A stretch of 7,008 nucleotides of DNA from Deltaproteobacteria bacterium (GCA_016234985.1 JACRNK010000026.1:1-7008), one strand, 5' to 3'. Positions 1-5,636 are shown, counted from the first letter of the stretch. The notes: generated by a model from the sequence alone, not told the origin. Numbers and translations are program-made.

Positions 1-159
1 TATTTTTTCTACCGGAAGGATTCCATTGTCCTTGTCCATGCGTTTGTAAAAAAGACCATGCAGATTAAGGCAAACGATATAGAACTGGCGGAGCGCAGGA
101 TGAACGATTGGATAAAACATCACAACACGGAGGAGTACAATGAAGAAGAAAAAGTTTAG
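1..159 (+). CDS. higB: HigB/RelE-like toxin, C-terminal part (phage Gp49-like family), truncated by window edge
   Basis: The frame is open from base 1 to the TAG at 157-159, giving the last 52 residues. The segment YFFYRKDSIVLVHAFVKKT followed by a basic helix ending in WIKHHNTEEYNEEEKV resembles the C-terminus of the phage-derived Gp49-like/HigB family of RelE-fold mRNA interferases, which cleave mRNA on the ribosome. In this family the sheet residues around 'VHAFVKKT' are followed by a helix 'EIELAxRRxxD', and the same order is seen here. The start lies outside the window. The gene overlaps the downstream antitoxin by 20 nt, and toxin-first order is typical of higBA. The family call rests on motif similarity and gene arrangement only. 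Confidence 0.78.
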   Translation, partial: YFFYRKDSIVLVHAFVKKTMQIKANDIELAERRMNDWIKHHNTEEYNEEEKV

Positions 160-436
160 AACTTTTCAGGAGCGGCTTGAGGAAGACCTGAAGAATCCGG
201 AGTTCAGGCGGCATTACAAAGAGGAAGAAACGGCTTTGGCATTGGCTTACAAGATACATACGCTCCGTGAAGAGAACAGCCTGACACAGAAAGAGTTGGC
301 GAAACTTATGGGGACAAGCCAGCAAGCGGTTTCCAGACTGGAAAGCGGCGAATACGAAGGACTGTCGCTTAAAACATTGGAGAAGGTCGCCAAGGCAACC
401 GGAACATATCTGAAAGTTGACTTTGTGCCGGCGTAA
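140..436 (+). CDS. higA: HigA-like antitoxin, XRE-family HTH protein
   Basis: 98 aa. The N-terminal third is charged and helical. A Cro/C1-type helix-turn-helix covers about residues 48-71 (LTQKELAKLMGTSQQAVSRL), followed by 'LKTLEKVAKATGT', the usual third and fourth helices of XRE domains. By family, HigA binds and neutralises the HigB toxin and represses the higBA promoter. The ATG at 140 is chosen because a strong Shine-Dalgarno (GGAGGAG, 129-135) lies just upstream, inside the toxin gene. The start overlaps the toxin end by 20 nt, so the two are translationally coupled. The promoter and operator would be upstream of the toxin, outside this window. Confidence 0.9.
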   Translation: MKKKKFRTFQERLEEDLKNPEFRRHYKEEETALALAYKIHTLREENSLTQKELAKLMGTSQQAVSRLESGEYEGLSLKTLEKVAKATGTYLKVDFVPA

Positions 437-500
437 AGGCTTTGAAAAATAAATCGGATACCAAAGGCCCTCACTCCTCCCAAATGGCAAGAAAGTAGAC

Positions 501-551
501 CTGACCCCCTCCCCTTCCTGACCCCCTCCCCTTCCTGACCCCCTCCCCTTC
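501..551. repeat. Three perfect 17-bp tandem repeats in the 437-604 intergenic gap
   Basis: The unit CTGACCCCCTCCCCTTC occurs three times without mismatch (501-517, 518-534, 535-551), and CTG starts a fourth copy. The strand bias is extreme, with C/T-rich sequence on the + strand. The preceding AAAGTAGACCTGACCCC resembles sequences I associate with REP-like elements mobilised by Y1 transposases; this is recollection and not shown here. The rest of 437-604 holds no gene, only a weak CGCCC/GGGCG inverted repeat at 564-581. No transposase lies in the window. Confidence 0.9.
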
Positions 552-604
552 CTGCAAACAGCCCGCCCCTAAAAGAGGGCGATACGCTCCAGGGAGTCGT
601 AACC

Positions 605-829
605 ATGCCGGAACTGTTAATGCTAAAATTAAAGGAATTATCTTCACAGGGATTGGATGAAATCAATAATTATTTAAGCCAAGCTAACAAAGATATAAAA
701 TCATTCCGTGAGTCAAAAAAAGTTGATGGATTGATTCAGAACATTATCAATATCGTGGGAGAAATTTTCAAATTGGGAAAAGAGATGATTATGAGCATTT
801 GGAAAAGGATGGATAGGTTTGGAAGTTGA
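605..829 (+). CDS. Small hypothetical protein, orphan AT-rich ORF
   Basis: 74 aa, family not recognised. The product is lysine-rich and predicted largely helical. The segment LIQNIINIVGEIFKLGKEMI is amphipathic and could pair as a coiled coil or lie on a membrane surface, but no clear transmembrane helix is seen. A possible Shine-Dalgarno (AGGGAG, 591-596) precedes the ATG at 605, and an ATG at 620 is an alternative. Base composition is clearly more AT-rich than in the metabolic genes. The ORF sits between the 17-bp repeats and two hairpins that could end its transcript, which suggests an accessory gene or the remnant of one. It could also be non-coding. Confidence 0.4.
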   Translation: MPELLMLKLKELSSQGLDEINNYLSQANKDIKSFRESKKVDGLIQNIINIVGEIFKLGKEMIMSIWKRMDRFGS

Positions 830-837
830 AGGAGAGT

Positions 838-873
838 AAAGATTTCTTTATGCAAGAAAATAAATCTTTTTTT
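838..873 (+). terminator. AT-rich hairpin followed by T-run, possible terminator of the orphan ORF
   Basis: AAAGATTTCTTT (838-849) pairs with AAATAAATCTTT (858-869) with one mismatch. Its last three T are followed immediately by four more T at 870-873. It starts 9 nt after the 605-829 stop codon. The stem is poor in GC, so it would be a weak terminator. A competing hairpin, ATGCAAGAAAA with TTTTTTTGCAT (850-877), uses the same bases. Confidence 0.4.
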
Positions 874-899
874 GCATCTATCAGAGTATGCAGTATGGA

Positions 900-946
900 G
901 TAAGCAGAAGATAAAAAGTTCACTTTTTTCTGCTTACTTGTTTTTT
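900..946 (+). terminator. Convergent hairpin plus T-tract overlapping the sucD 3' end
   Basis: GTAAGCAGA (900-908) pairs with TCTGCTTAC (929-937), and inside that AAAAAGT (913-919) pairs with ACTTTTT. TTGTTTTTT follows at 938-946 on the + strand. This fits an intrinsic terminator for + strand transcription. On the minus strand the same stem follows the sucD stop but has no T-tract after it. The right arm and T-tract lie inside the sucD coding region and encode its lysine-rich tail. Confidence 0.5.
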
Positions 947-1822
947 CTTTCCCTTTTTCAACAATTCCATCAATGTCATTCCGATATCCGCAGGATTCTT
1001 TGTAATCTTTATCCCTGCCCTTTTCATTGCCTCAAACTTCTCTTCTGCTGTGCCTTTACCGCCGGCTATAATTGCGCCTGCGTGTCCCATTCTTTTGCCC
1101 TTTGGAGCAGTAACTCCGGCAATGTAACCAACAACAGGCTTGGTAATGTTTTTTCTTACAAAAGCCGCAGCCTCTTCCTCTGCCGTGCCGCCTATCTCGC
1201 CTATCATAATAATTCCGTCCGTGCCTTTGTCCTTTTCAAACATCTCCAGCACGTCAATAAAATTAGTTCCGTTAATAGGGTCGCCGCCGATACCCACGCA
1301 GGTTGACTGCCCCAGTCCAAGCCGCGTCAACTGGTCAACCGCCTCATAAGTAAGAGTCCCGCTCTTGGAAACAACGCCGATTCTACCTTTTTTATGGATA
1401 TGTCCGGGCATGATGCCTATCTTGCATTCGCCGGGGGTTATAACTCCGGGACAGTTCGGACCGATGAGGCGGGAGTCTTTACATCCGATAAATCTTTTTA
1501 CCTTCACCATATCCAGAACCGGAATACCTTCCGTAATGCAGACAACAATCTCTATGCCTGCATCCACCGCCTCCATAATCGCATCTGCCGCAAATGCAGC
1601 AGGCACATAGATAACCGAGGCATTGGCCTTTGTTTTTTTTACCGCTTCATCCACGGTGTCAAAAACCGGAATGCCGTCAACATTCGTGCCGCCTTTGCCC
1701 GGCGTTACACCGCCCACCATCCTGGTGCTGTATTGAACCATCTGGCGCGTATGAAAGGTTCCTTGCTCACCGGTAATGCCCTGACAGATGACCTTTGTGT
1801 TTTTATTTATGAGTATGCTCAT
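920..1822 (-). CDS. sucD: Succinate-CoA ligase (ADP-forming), alpha subunit
   Basis: 300 aa, slightly longer than the usual 285-290. With SucC it catalyses succinate + CoA + NTP to and from succinyl-CoA in the cytosol. The CoA-binding Rossmann domain shows GITGEQG (15-21) and [10 protein letters not shown] (37-46). The segment [20 protein letters not shown] (121-140) is characteristic. The phospho-histidine is H247 in [10 protein letters not shown], equivalent to H246 of the E. coli enzyme. The ATG at 1822 overlaps the sucC stop as ATGA and has a full AGGAGG Shine-Dalgarno, so the two are translated as a coupled pair. The Lys-rich C-terminal tail ([12 protein letters not shown]) is extra and overlaps a convergent terminator. 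Malate-CoA ligase is a close homologue and cannot be fully excluded. Confidence 0.96.
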   Translation of the reverse strand: MSILINKNTKVICQGITGEQGTFHTRQMVQYSTRMVGGVTPGKGGTNVDGIPVFDTVDEAVKKTKANASVIYVPAAFAADAIMEAVDAGIEIVVCITEGIPVLDMVKVKRFIGCKDSRLIGPNCPGVITPGECKIGIMPGHIHKKGRIGVVSKSGTLTYEAVDQLTRLGLGQSTCVGIGGDPINGTNFIDVLEMFEKDKGTDGIIMIGEIGGTAEEEAAAFVRKNITKPVVGYIAGVTAPKGKRMGHAGAIIAGGKGTAEEKFEAMKRAGIKITKNPADIGMTLMELLKKGKKKQVSRKK

Positions 1823-2991
1823 GAAACCTCCTTAGCCGCCTTTACTACCTTCTCCGCCGCATCACTCATCTTTTCCGCAGTAATAATATTCAACCCTGAT
1901 TCTGCCAGAATCTTTCTCCCCAAGTCCACGTTTGTGCCTTGAAGCCGCACAACCAGCGGAACCTTTACGCCTACTTCTTTAGCGGCTGCAACCACCCCTT
2001 CTGCTATTATATCGCATCTCATTATTCCGCCGAAGATATTTATCAAAACAGCCTTGACCTTTTCATCGGACATCAGAATTTTGAATGCCGCAATAACCTG
2101 CTCCTTATTAGCCCCGCCGCCCACATCAAGAAAGTTAGCAGGCATGCCGCCGTAGAGTTTTATTATATCCATGGTTGACATGGCAAGGCCTGCGCCATTT
2201 ACCATGCAGCCGATATTGCCGTCAAGGGCAACATAATTCAGACTGTATCTTGACGCCTCAACCTCTTTGGGGTCTTCTTCATCTAAATCCCGCATCTCGT
2301 GAATATCCTTATGCCTGAAAAGGCCGTTGTCGTCAAAACCCATCTTCGCGTCCAGCGCCATGATATTCCCGTCTTTGGTTATTACCAGCGGGTTTATCTC
2401 AGCCATAGATGCGTCGGAGTCAACAAATGCCTGATACAATCCTGTCATAAATTTCACGGCCTTGTTCACAAGCGACTTATCTATACCCAAACCAAACGCA
2501 AGCTTTCTTGCCTGAAACGGAATCAGGCCGACAGCAGGGTCAATATATTCCTTTAAAATCTTTTCCGGGCTTTTTGCCGCCACCTCTTCTATCTCAACAC
2601 CGCCTTCCTGCGAGGCCATAACAACAACCCTCTGCTTTGCCCTGTCTATCACCAATCCCAGATAGAGTTCCCTTGCTATCTGGCACCCCTCTTCTATCAA
2701 AACCTTTTTTACCTCTTTTCCTTCAGGCCCGGTCTGATGCGTAATAAGTTTTTTACCGAGAATAACCTCCGCATATTGTCTTGCCTCCTGATGATTCTTC
2801 GCAAGTTTTACCCCGCCTGCCTTGCCGCGCCCGCCCGCGTGTATCTGCGCCTTGACCACACAAAGCCTATCACCCATAAAATTCTTGGCAATATCCTCTG
2901 CTTCATCCGGAGTCCACGCAACCCTCCCCTTTGGCACAGCAACACCGTATTTTGTCAGTATCTCTTTAGATTGATATTCATGGATATTCAC
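1819..2991 (-). CDS. sucC: Succinate-CoA ligase (ADP-forming), beta subunit
   Basis: 390 aa, the normal family length. The N-terminal ATP-grasp domain includes [15 protein letters not shown] (47-61), E198 and N200 in AEINPL, and D214 in MALDAKM. The C-terminal CoA-ligase domain has NGAGLAM (265-271) and [10 protein letters not shown] (318-327). This subunit binds nucleotide and succinate and receives the phosphate from the SucD histidine. The start is a GTG at 2991-2989: [11 protein letters not shown] matches the conserved family N-terminus and no in-frame ATG lies upstream. An AAGGAGGT Shine-Dalgarno ends 8 nt before it. Both the SD and the GTG fall inside one arm of a 14-bp inverted repeat, and a 12-codon ORF ends across the GTG. 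MtkA-type malate-CoA ligase shares this architecture, so substrate choice is inferred. Confidence 0.96.
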   Translation of the reverse strand: MNIHEYQSKEILTKYGVAVPKGRVAWTPDEAEDIAKNFMGDRLCVVKAQIHAGGRGKAGGVKLAKNHQEARQYAEVILGKKLITHQTGPEGKEVKKVLIEEGCQIARELYLGLVIDRAKQRVVVMASQEGGVEIEEVAAKSPEKILKEYIDPAVGLIPFQARKLAFGLGIDKSLVNKAVKFMTGLYQAFVDSDASMAEINPLVITKDGNIMALDAKMGFDDNGLFRHKDIHEMRDLDEEDPKEVEASRYSLNYVALDGNIGCMVNGAGLAMSTMDIIKLYGGMPANFLDVGGGANKEQVIAAFKILMSDEKVKAVLINIFGGIMRCDIIAEGVVAAAKEVGVKVPLVVRLQGTNVDLGRKILAESGLNIITAEKMSDAAEKVVKAAKEVS

Positions 2992-3026
2992 CCCGTTAGA
3001 CCTCCTTCCATACTGTCTTGAAACAT
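2988..3026 (-). CDS. Leader ORF 2, 12 codons, overlapping the sucC start
   Basis: The ATG at 3026 opens [12 protein letters not shown] and stops at TGA 2990-2988, which overlaps the sucC GTG as GTGA. A GAGGTGA Shine-Dalgarno (within 3034-3040) sits 7 nt before the ATG. The geometry is that of translational coupling: ribosomes finishing this ORF are placed on the sucC start. Its last codons also contain the sucC Shine-Dalgarno. Whether it is translated is unknown; the evidence is the SD, its spacing and the overlap only. Confidence 0.4.
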   Translation of the reverse strand: MFQDSMEGGLTG

Positions 3027-3071
3027 AATCTGCTCACCTCATTCTCAAACCCCAATTAGGTCTAACGGGGT
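2990..3071 (-). promoter_or_regulatory. 14-bp inverted repeat that can mask the sucC SD and start codon
   Basis: On the minus strand ACCCCGTTAGACCT (3071-3058) is an exact reverse complement of AGGTCTAACGGGGT (3003-2990), with 54 nt between. The downstream arm takes in the end of the SD (AAGGAGGT) and the first two bases of the sucC GTG, so this pairing would block initiation. The upstream arm can alternatively fold locally: AACCCCG with TGGGGTT and TTA with TAA, at 3072-3048, with one bulged T. The two folds are mutually exclusive, a switch-like arrangement. Alternatively, the 82-bp unit with 14-bp terminal repeats could be a small non-autonomous mobile element. Confidence 0.55.
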
Positions 3072-3075
3072 TCAC
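3034..3075 (-). CDS. Leader ORF 1, 13 codons
   Basis: A GTG at 3075 opens MNPVRPNWGLRMR with a stop at TGA 3036-3034. A strong GAGGAGG Shine-Dalgarno (3092-3086) lies 10 nt upstream, just after the riboswitch terminator T-run. Codons 2-6 lie in the upstream arm of the 14-bp inverted repeat, so a ribosome here would hold that arm open. The last two codons and stop (ATG AGG TGA) hold the Shine-Dalgarno of leader ORF 2, suggesting a coupled cascade into sucC. It may instead be chance coding in a repeat element; translation is inferred. Confidence 0.38.
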   Translation of the reverse strand: MNPVRPNWGLRMR

Positions 3076-3099
3076 TTTTACGAAACCTCCTCAAGAAAT

Positions 3100-3182
3100 A
3101 AAAAAACCGTCAGGACATATTAGTCAAAATTGTGCAGGGGCGAACGGCCGTTCGCCCCTACGAACTAAATCACCCAGACGGT
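3100..3182 (-). terminator. Riboswitch-controlled intrinsic terminator
   Basis: On the minus strand ACCGTC (3182-3177) pairs with GACGGT (3111-3106), followed by a run of seven T (3106-3100). The stem continues through GG/CC and G-T pairs and then TTAGT with ACTAA near 3168-3120. The CCGTC of the left arm is also the 3' strand of the aptamer pseudoknot, so aptamer folding and terminator formation exclude each other. This is the standard ON-switch layout for ZTP riboswitches. It would also end read-through transcripts arriving from frdA. Confidence 0.75.
3136..3159. repeat. Perfect 24-bp GC-rich palindrome in the terminator loop
   Basis: Twelve bases, AGGGGCGAACGG, are followed directly by their exact reverse complement. 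The palindrome sits at the apex of the terminator hairpin, between the TTAGT and ACTAA arms. Palindromes of this AGGGGCGAAC type are, from memory, dispersed repeats in several bacterial phyla; copy number in this genome cannot be judged from one window. Confidence 0.9.
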
Positions 3183-3245
3183 CGGCATATCTTCCTGTCT
3201 TCCGCTCCCCGGTGGTAACCACCTTTATTCCGTCAGTTGCAGAAG
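3173..3245 (-). promoter_or_regulatory. ZTP/ZMP riboswitch aptamer (pfl motif)
   Basis: On the minus strand P1 is CTTCTGC (3245-3239) with GCGGAAG (3205-3199), 7 pairs including one G-U. The internal-loop strand is AACTGACGGAATAAA, then P2 is GGTGG-TTA-CCACC (3223-3211), then GGGGAGCGG. A linker leads to GCCGACCGTCTGGG (ending at 3173). GACGG (3234-3230) pairs with CCGTC (3181-3177) as the pseudoknot. In the family this is typically GGCG/CGCC, so the G-C to A-T change appears as compensated covariation. CCACCGGGGAGCG and the terminal CTGGG are the conserved family signatures. The ligand is the purine precursor ZMP/ZTP (AICAR nucleotides), which signals 10-formyl-THF shortage and normally turns expression ON. 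The next full gene is sucC, an unusual target. Identification is from remembered consensus, without a covariance-model search. Confidence 0.8.
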
Positions 3246-3267
3246 GTTCGCTTTTTTGACAGTGTGG

Positions 3268-3297
3268 TTATTACCATAATGGAAATTGCATTGTCAA
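3268..3297 (-). promoter_or_regulatory. Sigma70-type promoter for the riboswitch-sucCD transcript
   Basis: A perfect TTGACA -35 box (3297-3292) is followed after 18 bp by TAATAA (3273-3268), with TG one base upstream giving an extended -10 (TGGTAATAA). The start would fall near 3261, about 16 nt before riboswitch P1, which is the expected distance for a leader RNA. The -35 box overlaps the frdA stop codon. Confidence 0.65.
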
Positions 3298-4277
3298 GCG
3301 GTTTCAACCCATCTTCTCTCCTTCACATGGTCAGGCGTATATTCCGGCAAAATCATGGGCCCGACAACCGGCTCTTTCACGCCCGCAGCCTTCAATTCTT
3401 TCTCAAATTTCTCAACATGCTCCAGCGTCAATTTGCCTTTTGCCTTTTGCCCTTTGCCTGCTTTTATATACTCTGCCGCATTCATCCCCGCCCTTCTGCC
3501 GAACACAAGGATATCAAGAAGCGAATTGCCCATGAGCCTGTTTCTTCCGTGCACGCCGCCTGTCACCTCTCCTGCGCTGTAAAGGCCGGGGACGGTTGTT
3601 TCTCCGTTGGCATTTATCTGGAGTCCGCCGTTCTGGTAATGGAGCGTCGGATACACGAGCATCGGCTCTTTGCTGATATCAATACCGTATCTCTTGAACT
3701 GGATATATTTGGCAGGAAGTTCTTTTCTTACCGTGCCTTCGCCATGAAGCGCCTCAATCATGGGCGAATCGAGCCATACGCCGACCCTGCCGATGGGCGT
3801 CATTATGCCTTTCCCCTTTTCGAGGCACTCCTTGATTATGCACGATGATTCAATATCTCTCGGCTCTAAGGGGAAGCAAAACTCCTCGCCGTCAATATTG
3901 ATAAGTTGAGAACCGAGTCCCCTCACTTTTTCCGTAATGAGCAGCCCGACATTCTGTTCAGGATATACAACGCCGGTCGGGTGATACTGTGTTGAATCCA
4001 GATCCTTCATCTTCACGCCTGCCCTGTATGCCATGACAATGCCGTCCGCAGTTGCTCCGTAGTGGTTTGTTGTCGGAAAACCCTGGATGTGCAGTCTTCC
4101 GAATCCGCCTGTTGCCATGACAACTGCCTTTGCCTTGACGATGTAGTATTCCTTTGTTTCAAGATTATAGAGAATAGCTCCGGCGCATCTTCCCTCTGCA
4201 TCAAGCAACAATTCCACAGCAGGAGAAAATTCCAGAACCTTTATATCTTCTGAGCGGTTTCGCGCCTCATCCCGCAT
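3294..4277 (-). CDS. frdA: Fumarate reductase/succinate dehydrogenase flavoprotein, C-terminal fragment (frameshifted)
   Basis: This is the downstream portion of an FrdA/SdhA flavoprotein separated from its N-terminus by a 35-bp tandem duplication. Removing one repeat gives an uninterrupted 555-aa protein of normal family length; residues below use that numbering. It holds the capping and catalytic parts: Q325-Y-H-P-T-G330, R347-G, PRD with a likely catalytic Arg at 368, H441 in HYQNGG, and GEVTGGVHGRNRLMGNSLLD (464-483) with R475, matching the fumarate-binding residues of the family. The apparent ATG at 4277 is created by the duplication and has no good Shine-Dalgarno, so this fragment is unlikely to be made as a functional protein. 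The stop codon overlaps the -35 box of the downstream promoter. Confidence 0.9.
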   Translation of the reverse strand: MRDEARNRSEDIKVLEFSPAVELLLDAEGRCAGAILYNLETKEYYIVKAKAVVMATGGFGRLHIQGFPTTNHYGATADGIVMAYRAGVKMKDLDSTQYHPTGVVYPEQNVGLLITEKVRGLGSQLINIDGEEFCFPLEPRDIESSCIIKECLEKGKGIMTPIGRVGVWLDSPMIEALHGEGTVRKELPAKYIQFKRYGIDISKEPMLVYPTLHYQNGGLQINANGETTVPGLYSAGEVTGGVHGRNRLMGNSLLDILVFGRRAGMNAAEYIKAGKGQKAKGKLTLEHVEKFEKELKAAGVKEPVVGPMILPEYTPDHVKERRWVETA

Positions 4278-4996
4278 ATATCTTCTGAGCGGTTTCGCGC
4301 CTCATCCCGCACAACCCGCATGATCTCTGCGCCGGTCATATCTCCTGCAGAGTGCATCCTTCTCCTGCATGTGCCCCCGCCGTGCCGCGCCAGCATCCTG
4401 CCGTCAGGATATTTGTCAAACATCAAACCGAGGGACTCAAGCCAGTGAAGCGCCACCGGCGCGTCATTGGTAAGCGCTGCCACCAGATCAGGCTGATTGC
4501 TGAAATGTCCGCCGCCCATCGCGTCAATAAAATGATAATACGGCGAATCCCCTTCCTGATCCGCGCCCTGAATGCCGCCCTCGGCCATAACCGTGTTGGA
4601 ATCGCCGTGCCTGAGTTTTGTCGCAACAATTACCTTGCGGCCGTTCTCCTGCGCAATCAATGCCGCAGATGTGCCAGCTCCACCGGCACCAATTACCAGC
4701 ACATCTGTTTCATAATCTATTTTTGTAAGATCAATGTTCTTCGGAGTTATTCTGCTCCTGGACTCTAAAAGATTTACAACCTCTTCAGGAAAGACTTCGC
4801 CCTTGTTCGGACCCACCTTTACAGCCCTTCGTCCGTCTGATTTATAATCCGGATGATATTTGTTGAGCCACTCTTTACGCTGTTCCATGGTGAGCGCCGG
4901 GAAGTGCTGATTCTTTCTTGCCCGCTCCACCCTCGCGTGTCTGCTGGCTTCAACCTTTTTTATAAGCTCTTTAAGTTCAGACGTATAACCGTTCAT
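4241..4996 (-). CDS. frdA: Fumarate reductase/succinate dehydrogenase flavoprotein, N-terminal fragment (frameshifted)
   Basis: The first 240 residues are normal; after the first copy of the 35-bp repeat the frame shifts to CGMRRETAQKI and stops. An N-terminal extension of about 95 residues precedes the FAD-binding VLVIGAGGAGTSAA (99-112). SNTVMAEGGI (133-142) is the segment where membrane FrdA/SdhA enzymes carry the histidine that covalently binds FAD (SHTVAAEGG); here that position is N134, so FAD should be non-covalent, as in soluble relatives. The intact enzyme would interconvert fumarate and succinate with the FrdB-like subunit. The ATG at 4996 overlaps the hepT stop as ATGA and has an AGGAGA Shine-Dalgarno. 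SdhA-type naming is equally possible; direction cannot be read from sequence. Confidence 0.9.
   Translation of the reverse strand: MNGYTSELKELIKKVEASRHARVERARKNQHFPALTMEQRKEWLNKYHPDYKSDGRRAVKVGPNKGEVFPEEVVNLLESRSRITPKNIDLTKIDYETDVLVIGAGGAGTSAALIAQENGRKVIVATKLRHGDSNTVMAEGGIQGADQEGDSPYYHFIDAMGGGHFSNQPDLVAALTNDAPVALHWLESLGLMFDKYPDGRMLARHGGGTCRRRMHSAGDMTGAEIMRVVRDEARNRSEDICGMRRETAQKI
4242..4311. repeat. Exact 35-bp tandem duplication inside frdA
   Basis: The 35-bp unit at 4242-4276 is repeated without mismatch at 4277-4311 (both start TATATCTTCTGAGCGGTTTC). Because 35 is not a multiple of 3, it shifts frame after codon 240. Removing one copy leaves 1668 nt, exactly 556 codons including the stop, and joins SEDI to KVLEFSPAVE, as expected for the family. 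Confidence 0.97.
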
Positions 4997-5013
4997 AGGA
5001 TTCTCCTATCTGT
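4989..5013. repeat. Direct repeat copy B at the frdA translation start
   Basis: On the minus strand this reads ACAGATAGGAGAA-TCCT-ATGAACGG. It contains the frdA Shine-Dalgarno and start and also encodes the last residues of HepT (TDRRIL). It matches copy A at 5661-5684 over 13 + 8 identical bases plus two G, with one mismatch and one single-base indel. Confidence 0.8.
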
Positions 5014-5349
5014 CTCTTTTAAAATTTGTTCAATAATCGGTTCAAGCGGAGGCAATTCTTCTTTTACAACTAACCACACCTTTTCCAAATCTACTCCAAA
5101 ATATTCATGGATAAGTTTATCTCTCATTCCGGCCATTCTTTTCCATGGAACATCAGGATATTTCCGTCTCACTTCGTATGGTATCCTTTTCGCCGCTTCG
5201 CCCAAAACCTCAAGGCTTCTTATGACGGCATTGACAGTCTTCTTATCCTCAATAAATTCGTCATAATTCATTCCCGTTGTAAATTCTTTAACCTCCATAG
5301 CAGCGGTCAAAATATCCTGTAAATAGTCTCCATAATCTCTCTTTTTCAT
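4993..5349 (-). CDS. hepT: HepT-like toxin (HEPN domain, DUF86)
   Basis: 118 aa, all helical. The HEPN RNase motif R-x4-H-x-Y is complete as R76-DKLI-H81-E-Y83. By family this is the toxin of the MNT/HepT system, a ribonuclease inactivated when its partner nucleotidyltransferase modifies the motif tyrosine. The ATG at 5349 overlaps the stop of the nucleotidyltransferase gene (ATGA), and the stop overlaps the frdA start (ATGA). The C-terminal ETDRRIL is encoded by the direct repeat that holds the frdA ribosome binding site and may be an acquired tail. A toxin gene wired into a metabolic operon is unusual. Confidence 0.9.
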   Translation of the reverse strand: MKKRDYGDYLQDILTAAMEVKEFTTGMNYDEFIEDKKTVNAVIRSLEVLGEAAKRIPYEVRRKYPDVPWKRMAGMRDKLIHEYFGVDLEKVWLVVKEELPPLEPIIEQILKETDRRIL

Positions 5350-5636
5350 ATATACACAACTTCTTTGAGGATATATTGGCCTATCCTAGGTTTAAGCGCC
5401 TTTTTGGATACAAGGTCAACCTTTGCATGAAGCAAACATTCAATATATTCTTCCAACTCGAGAAACTTAAAAAAACCCACTGGTTCGGCAAAATCAACCA
5501 ATATATCAACATCGCTGGTTTTCTTTTCCTCACCTTTCACATACGAGCCAAATATCCCGATTTCCTTTACCTTAAATTTTTTTCGGAATTTGGCTTTATG
5601 TCCGGCAAGTATTTTCTTGATCTCAGCAAATTTCAT
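5346..5636 (-). CDS. mntA: MNT-domain nucleotidyltransferase antitoxin
   Basis: 96 aa. The minimal nucleotidyltransferase motif G-S-x10-D-x-D is present as G30-S31...D42-V-D44-ILV, with a third acidic residue at D74 in KVDLV. By family it AMPylates the tyrosine of HepT and so acts as antitoxin. The ATG at 5636 overlaps the stop of an 11-codon ORF as ATGA, and only a weak SD-like GGGGTAGAG lies upstream, so initiation may depend on coupling. Ends with a 4-nt overlap with hepT. The pair is visibly richer in AT than frdA, consistent with separate origin. Confidence 0.9.
   Translation of the reverse strand: MKFAEIKKILAGHKAKFRKKFKVKEIGIFGSYVKGEEKKTSDVDILVDFAEPVGFFKFLELEEYIECLLHAKVDLVSKKALKPRIGQYILKEVVYI

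Noticed and set aside
501..551. Possible small CRISPR array
   Set aside because: The 17-bp units are directly adjacent with no spacers and no cas genes are present.
564..581. CGCCC/GGGCG hairpin as a terminator for higA
   Set aside because: Only five base pairs, no T-run after it, and more than 120 bp from the higA stop.
850..877. ATGCAA/TTGCAT hairpin as the sucCD terminator
   Set aside because: No T-tract follows on the minus strand and the bases are shared with a better + strand structure; the sucCD terminator remains unidentified.
872..1942. Long + strand open frames opposite sucD
   Set aside because: They are antisense to a clearly coding, motif-complete sucD, have no family-like content and no convincing ribosome binding site.
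3237..3848. + strand open frame of about 200 codons opposite frdA and the riboswitch
   Set aside because: Its sequence is the antisense of conserved FrdA motifs and of the aptamer; no independent coding evidence.
4241..4311. Two genuine separate flavoprotein genes
   Set aside because: The fragments are complementary halves of one family, and removal of one exact 35-bp repeat restores a single normal-length protein.
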